From positions 1-31,847 of IMG/VR virus record IMGVR_UViG_3300029309_000188: 31,847 nt of DNA, one strand, 5' to 3'. The translations under genes were made by a program, and so were the position numbers. Shown piece after piece: positions 29,112-31,847 of the stretch. Source of the stretch: a virus. The notes under the pieces are model-generated. The model did not search any database. It worked only from the letters and a program-made list of their open reading frames with translations, and was not told where the DNA came from. The first letter of the stretch is position 1, and each line of letters starts with the position of its first letter.

Positions 29112-29602
29112 GTAACCTCCTTAATTTTAGATTTATCTACATTAGATTTAATATCTGCTTTGACTTTTTCAATGTACTTACTGCTATCATGTAAACCTAA
29201 GAATACATCTGCACTCATACCTAGATGAGACATAGCTTTAGTTAGTGCATCTGTCATAGCTTTCTTAGGTGCTTCATCATCTAGCTTACCATTGTTTTTG
29301 TACAATGATTGAACTGAAGATACAGGCCCAAAGCCACCTAGACTTGAATGTGAACCTGCCCACATCTTTAACTCACAGAATACTAGAGTATCTGTATACT
29401 TGTATTCAGCGTTCCATTGCCAACCTTCACCAATCGGACCGAATACTTCCGTCATCTTTCCGATCTGCCACATTGGATCAATGGTGGTAATATCACCAAA
29501 GCCTTTGTTGATCTTCTTGGTAAAGTCTGGATTAGTAACTTTAAGTTGATCCCAGTATCTTTTGTGTTCTTCTGGGTTACTTAGTGGTTTCATTTTAGTC
29601 AT
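29108..29602 (-). CDS. Rad52-like single-strand annealing protein
   Basis: 164 aa. Has a conserved central part (ITTIDPMWQIGKMTEVFGPI, WNAEYKYTD) and the helix KKAMTDALTKAMSHLGMSAD followed by VFLGLHDSSKY. The segment 'KKAxTDALxKAxSxLG...DVFxGxxDxxKY' is the hallmark of a Rad52-superfamily group of phage annealing proteins (Sak/ERF-related); the exact subfamily is uncertain. It would anneal single strands made by the neighbouring YqaJ exonuclease. AGGAGG lies before the first ATG. Overlaps the exonuclease gene by 8 bases. The context strengthens the call. Confidence 0.75.
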   Translation of the reverse strand: MTKMKPLSNPEEHKRYWDQLKVTNPDFTKKINKGFGDITTIDPMWQIGKMTEVFGPIGEGWQWNAEYKYTDTLVFCELKMWAGSHSSLGGFGPVSSVQSLYKNNGKLDDEAPKKAMTDALTKAMSHLGMSADVFLGLHDSSKYIEKVKADIKSNVDKSKIKEVT

Positions 29603-30191
29603 TAGTTCCTCCTATCGAACTGAACTCTACATGGTCAGCAGGTTCTTCATCATTAATTATATATTGCCAAAACATTTCCTCTGCCTGTATTAGTTTCTTC
29701 TGAAACTTCTTATCTGCTTGGACATGAAATGACTTCCATTTGTTATTACCAAAGAGTATAGATAGCCAGGCTTGAGGTAGATTACTCACAATCATATAGT
29801 GTTGTATCTGTGCGTAATACTTTTCAAGTATAGTATCATCTTTAGTAAATGCATGGACATGCTTAGCCTCAAACACACCCATTGGTTTTAAGTTTTCATT
29901 GAGTACATATCCATCTAAGTTAGCTAACATAAAGTCATGCTTCTTGTGTTGTAATGTACTCTCTACTTCTTTGACTGGTAAATCTGTATGAGCAGTAAAC
30001 CAATCTCTGTTGAAGTCTTCGGTATATATTCCCATCTGTACAGGTAATATAAATGATAGATCTTCATCATCTATCAAACCTTTCTTGAGCTGATAGAGCT
30101 GCTTCCATTCACCAGCTACAATCTTGGTGGCATCACTGCCTCCGATTCCTGACTTTCTGTCTAATACGTTCTTTTGTTTGTTGATGTTCAT
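29595..30191 (-). CDS. YqaJ-type recombination exonuclease
   Basis: 198 aa. Catalytic pattern of the YqaJ/lambda-exonuclease family: GIGGSDA (residues 15-21), E58 in MGIYTEDF, D93 in ANLDGYV, E108-x-K110 in VFEAKHV, and YYAQIQHYM (126-134). It resects double-stranded DNA ends 5' to 3', giving the partner annealing protein its substrate. GAGGAGG lies 4 bases before ATG. The first 59 bases overlap the end of the upstream gene. Length is normal for phage members. Confidence 0.92.
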   Translation of the reverse strand: MNINKQKNVLDRKSGIGGSDATKIVAGEWKQLYQLKKGLIDDEDLSFILPVQMGIYTEDFNRDWFTAHTDLPVKEVESTLQHKKHDFMLANLDGYVLNENLKPMGVFEAKHVHAFTKDDTILEKYYAQIQHYMIVSNLPQAWLSILFGNNKWKSFHVQADKKFQKKLIQAEEMFWQYIINDEEPADHVEFSSIGGTND

Positions 30192-30474
30192 CGAGCCTCC
30201 TCTTTGTTAATTCTTCTAAACCTTTTCTTTCATTCCATAAATCTCTAGCAAGTCCTCTAGCAGATGCATGAACATAAGGTTTATTAAGTTCAATGCGTAA
30301 TGCCTGGGCAGTTTGCTTATCATGTTTGAGATAGCAGAAGTAACAAACCTTATCTATCCACCACAACTTACGTTGCATAGGATCAGACATGTTATAATTT
30401 TTTTTAGATTTATTACGTAACTTCCTATCACTTGCAAATTTTCTAACTAGAATCTTTGGATCTATCGTATTCAT
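30133..30474 (-). CDS. Basic hypothetical protein with CxxC, 113 aa
   Basis: 113 aa, strongly basic (N-terminus LVRKFASDRKLRNKSKKNYN; C-terminus KERIRQKVRNRRQ). One pair of cysteines, VCYFCYLK, could be half of a zinc site but no second pair is seen. Unrecognised; likely nucleic-acid associated. It overlaps the exonuclease gene by 59 bases and the DUF3310 gene by 32. The ATG at 30474 has no strong ribosome site, so translation probably relies on coupling; a later ATG 28 codons in is an alternative. Confidence 0.7.
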   Translation of the reverse strand: MNTIDPKILVRKFASDRKLRNKSKKNYNMSDPMQRKLWWIDKVCYFCYLKHDKQTAQALRIELNKPYVHASARGLARDLWNERKGLEELTKRRLDEHQQTKERIRQKVRNRRQ

Positions 30475-30655
30475 CTATTGCTTTTTGTAGATACCATTTA
30501 GCTTTTTCAAGATCTACAATACCTCCTTTGTATTTGTGTCTTACAATATACTTTATCACATTACCAAGAGCATAAGATAAATTCTTAGCTATAATGAAAT
30601 CATATGTTTCAATGTTTCCTGTCTTGTAATGATTCGGATTTATCTGATCTGTCAT
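30443..30655 (-). CDS. DUF3310 protein
   Basis: 70 aa. INPNHYKTGNIETYDFIIAK, then YALGNVIKYIVRHKYKGG and DLEKAKWYLQKAIDEY are the DUF3310 (PF11753) pattern: 'HY..G..E..D.i.....f..GN.iKYi.R...Kgg..DL.KA.wYL..ai'. The family is common in phage early regions and is sometimes annotated as nucleotide kinase-like or SaV-like without biochemical proof. It overlaps both neighbours (47 bases upstream, 32 downstream). The ribosome site is weak. Confidence 0.9.
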   Translation of the reverse strand: MTDQINPNHYKTGNIETYDFIIAKNLSYALGNVIKYIVRHKYKGGIVDLEKAKWYLQKAIDEYDRSKDSS

Positions 30656-30893
30656 AGGGATTCCACCTCACATCTATTAGTCTATAAGACTTACCACTAT
30701 ACACTGATTTTTGTGGTGTGCCTATAGTTAAATCAATATCTTTTAATCTATTAGGTGTAAGCATCATTACTTCACCTTTATGAACTGCCTGAATAGTATA
30801 GTTCTTATCAATGGCTTGTTGTATTTCATAATCTCTTAGTGAGATATACATACCTTTCCATAGTTTTTTAACGACTCTTGTTTTTGTTTTCAT
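30609..30893 (-). CDS. Hypothetical protein, 94 aa
   Basis: 94 aa, unrecognised. Basic N-terminus (MKTKTRVVKKLWKGMYISLR) and beta-rich middle (YTIQAVHKGEVMML, SVYSGKSYRLIDVRWNP); may be a small beta-barrel. The ATG at 30893 has AGGAGAGG upstream. Its start lies inside the zinc-ribbon microprotein gene and its end inside the DUF3310 gene, so three consecutive genes overlap. Confidence 0.75.
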   Translation of the reverse strand: MKTKTRVVKKLWKGMYISLRDYEIQQAIDKNYTIQAVHKGEVMMLTPNRLKDIDLTIGTPQKSVYSGKSYRLIDVRWNPYDRSDKSESLQDRKH

Positions 30894-30996
30894 ATCCTCT
30901 CCTGTTAAAACATTTGATACAAAATCTAGCTTGTTGAAAATCTATAAGCATAGCCTTTGTATATTTTCTACTACATGATTTGCATTTATCTATCAC
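30868..30996 (-). CDS. Zinc-ribbon microprotein, 42 aa
   Basis: GTG at 30996 has AAAGGAG six bases upstream and encodes 42 residues with two CxxC knuckles: MIDKCKSCSRKYTK (C5, C8) and ARFCIKCFNRRGYE (C26, C29), a classical four-cysteine zinc ribbon. The C-terminus is basic. It overlaps the next gene start by 26 bases. Small zinc ribbons of phages can be transcription or replication regulators; here the role is open. The good ribosome site and complete motif make it convincing despite its size. Confidence 0.75.
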   Translation of the reverse strand: MIDKCKSCSRKYTKAMLIDFQQARFCIKCFNRRGYENKNKSR

Positions 30997-31041
30997 AAAG
31001 CTCTCCTTTGTTAATTTAGTTACATGGTTCATTGATTGAAG

Positions 31042-31085
31042 GATGGGAGTACGAGGAGGAATAAGATGAAGATTGCACTCCCATC
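31042..31085. repeat. 9-base perfect inverted repeat after the DUF932 gene
   Basis: GATGGGAGT (31042-31050) and ACTCCCATC (31077-31085) are perfect complements with a 26-base spacer, just downstream of the DUF932 stop (31092) on the minus strand and before the zinc-ribbon gene. No U-run follows on either strand, so it may be an RNA processing or stability hairpin, or a protein-binding dyad. The spacer contains GGAGG and ATG on the plus strand, opening a 26-codon ORF (31066-31146) antisense to the DUF932 gene. Confidence 0.5.
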
Positions 31086-31091
31086 TAATCT

Positions 31092-31847
31092 CTATGCTGC
31101 TTGGCTAAACCAAGCCATGTTAGACACTTTCCTCTCCCTATCATAACGAGTATTTACTGAATCGCTAGGATAATGTGTACTCCAATGTGTGATTGCTTGA
31201 TATGCACTGAATTTATTAGGTCCAAATTCTTTTGCATAGTTACCATTGTATTGATCAAGTATGTAGTTCTTGTGGTTTTGATTCACATGACTCTTGTCAG
31301 TACGTGTTGGTTGAAAGCATAATCTATCTACTTCAGCGTTCAATTCATTGTCTTCTACTGGTACTTCTAACCATTTAGACATGTAGTTATGTACAGTTTG
31401 TAGTCCATCAAAAGCTGCATAACTACCAGGTAATGCTAGTTTAACTTCACCACTACCTTTATGTGCAGTATTTAAACTAATATCCCATACTGAACTCTTT
31501 AATCCATTCAAACATAAATACAAATAGAAACCCAGATCAAATCTGTATGAACGTTTACCATTGTAGCTGTTCCATATTACTGCCTCTAGACCAATGGATG
31601 TATTTTTGAATGGTATCTGATACTCTGGTAAAGAGAATCTAGTAGCCATAACAGCACCATTGTTAGAGTGATAGTGTTGTTCAGTCATACCATTGATATC
31701 AAAGTATTCATGAAGAAATTCATGTGCTTTATCATAAGCTACATCATGTGATATAACTCGGTATGTATCTTTGTGAACTGCAATCAGTTCGTTGTTCTCA
31801 TCTTTAACCAACTGCTTGTAGCCACTTAGCTTAGAGCCATGTTGGTT
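31092..31847 (-). CDS. DUF932 family protein, 5' end beyond the window
   Basis: At least 251 codons visible. No start is needed inside the window: the frame is open from 31847 (NQHGSKLSGYKQLVKDENNE), and the first in-frame start-like codon, TTG at 31811, has no ribosome site. The sequence fits the DUF932/phage-plasmid-like family: LIAVHKDTYRVISH, NGAVMATRFSLPEYQIP, FYLYLCLNGLKSSVWDI, GSGEVKLALPGS. Members are common in phages and plasmids, probably DNA-linked, with unknown activity. It heads the visible part of the minus-strand operon. Confidence 0.85.
   Translation of the reverse strand, partial: NQHGSKLSGYKQLVKDENNELIAVHKDTYRVISHDVAYDKAHEFLHEYFDINGMTEQHYHSNNGAVMATRFSLPEYQIPFKNTSIGLEAVIWNSYNGKRSYRFDLGFYLYLCLNGLKSSVWDISLNTAHKGSGEVKLALPGSYAAFDGLQTVHNYMSKWLEVPVEDNELNAEVDRLCFQPTRTDKSHVNQNHKNYILDQYNGNYAKEFGPNKFSAYQAITHWSTHYPSDSVNTRYDRERKVSNMAWFSQAA

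Noticed and set aside
1-31847. CRISPR array, insertion sequence or integrase with attachment site
   Set aside because: No regularly spaced direct repeats, transposase, recombinase or tRNA fragment was seen in the window.

Overview
This window is most of one tailed-phage genome, visibly A+T-rich, with a short-tailed (podovirus, T7-like order) virion module. There is no rRNA, tRNA or bacterial housekeeping gene. Gene content and protein style (very basic small proteins around the terminase, 'MAYIG...' and 'MAxIKLNN...' fibre-tip proteins, extreme gene overlap) resemble uncultured marine phages of A+T-rich alphaproteobacterial hosts such as SAR11. That host guess is inference from style, not from any sequence match. 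No RNA polymerase, DNA polymerase, primase or integrase is visible, and the last gene runs off the right edge, so early/replication genes probably lie outside the window.

Layout: (1) 23-951, minus strand: three small unknown genes ending in a good intrinsic terminator. (2) 952-1261: a divergent, non-coding, comparatively G+C-rich stretch that can fold into a closed RNA structure (965-1133). (3) 1262-3242, plus: a leader ORF, a small terminase-like gene, a cluster of tiny and mostly very basic proteins (several too short for normal gene callers), and a terminase-adjacent protein. (4) 3239-20143, plus: large terminase, portal, Bbp19-like protein, scaffold, capsid, tail tubular A and B, and three internal virion (ejection) proteins, in T7 gp8-gp16 order. 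(5) 20144-24945: T7-type tail fibre with a 24-heptad alanine coil, then an array of fibre-tip genes; four of them share a C-terminal domain. (6) 24949-27010: a lysis-type block of small membrane/exported/coiled-coil proteins, a T4-type lysozyme and a 3TM holin. (7) 26955-28038: an AT-hook plus metallophosphoesterase protein and an HNH-like protein. (8) 27998-31847, minus: a recombination module (YqaJ exonuclease, Rad52-like annealing protein, SSB) with small unknowns, DUF3310, a zinc-ribbon microprotein and a truncated DUF932 gene.

The genes work as a late operon (package DNA, build head, tail and ejection core, fit fibres, lyse) facing a convergent recombination operon. Almost every junction is a stop/start overlap (TAATG, GTGA, TTGA), implying strong translational coupling. 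The least explained parts are the structured region at 965-1133, the zinc-finger reading frame without a start codon at 1719-1952, the basic microprotein cluster, the tandem tip genes, and the 12-residue four-cysteine peptide at 24949.
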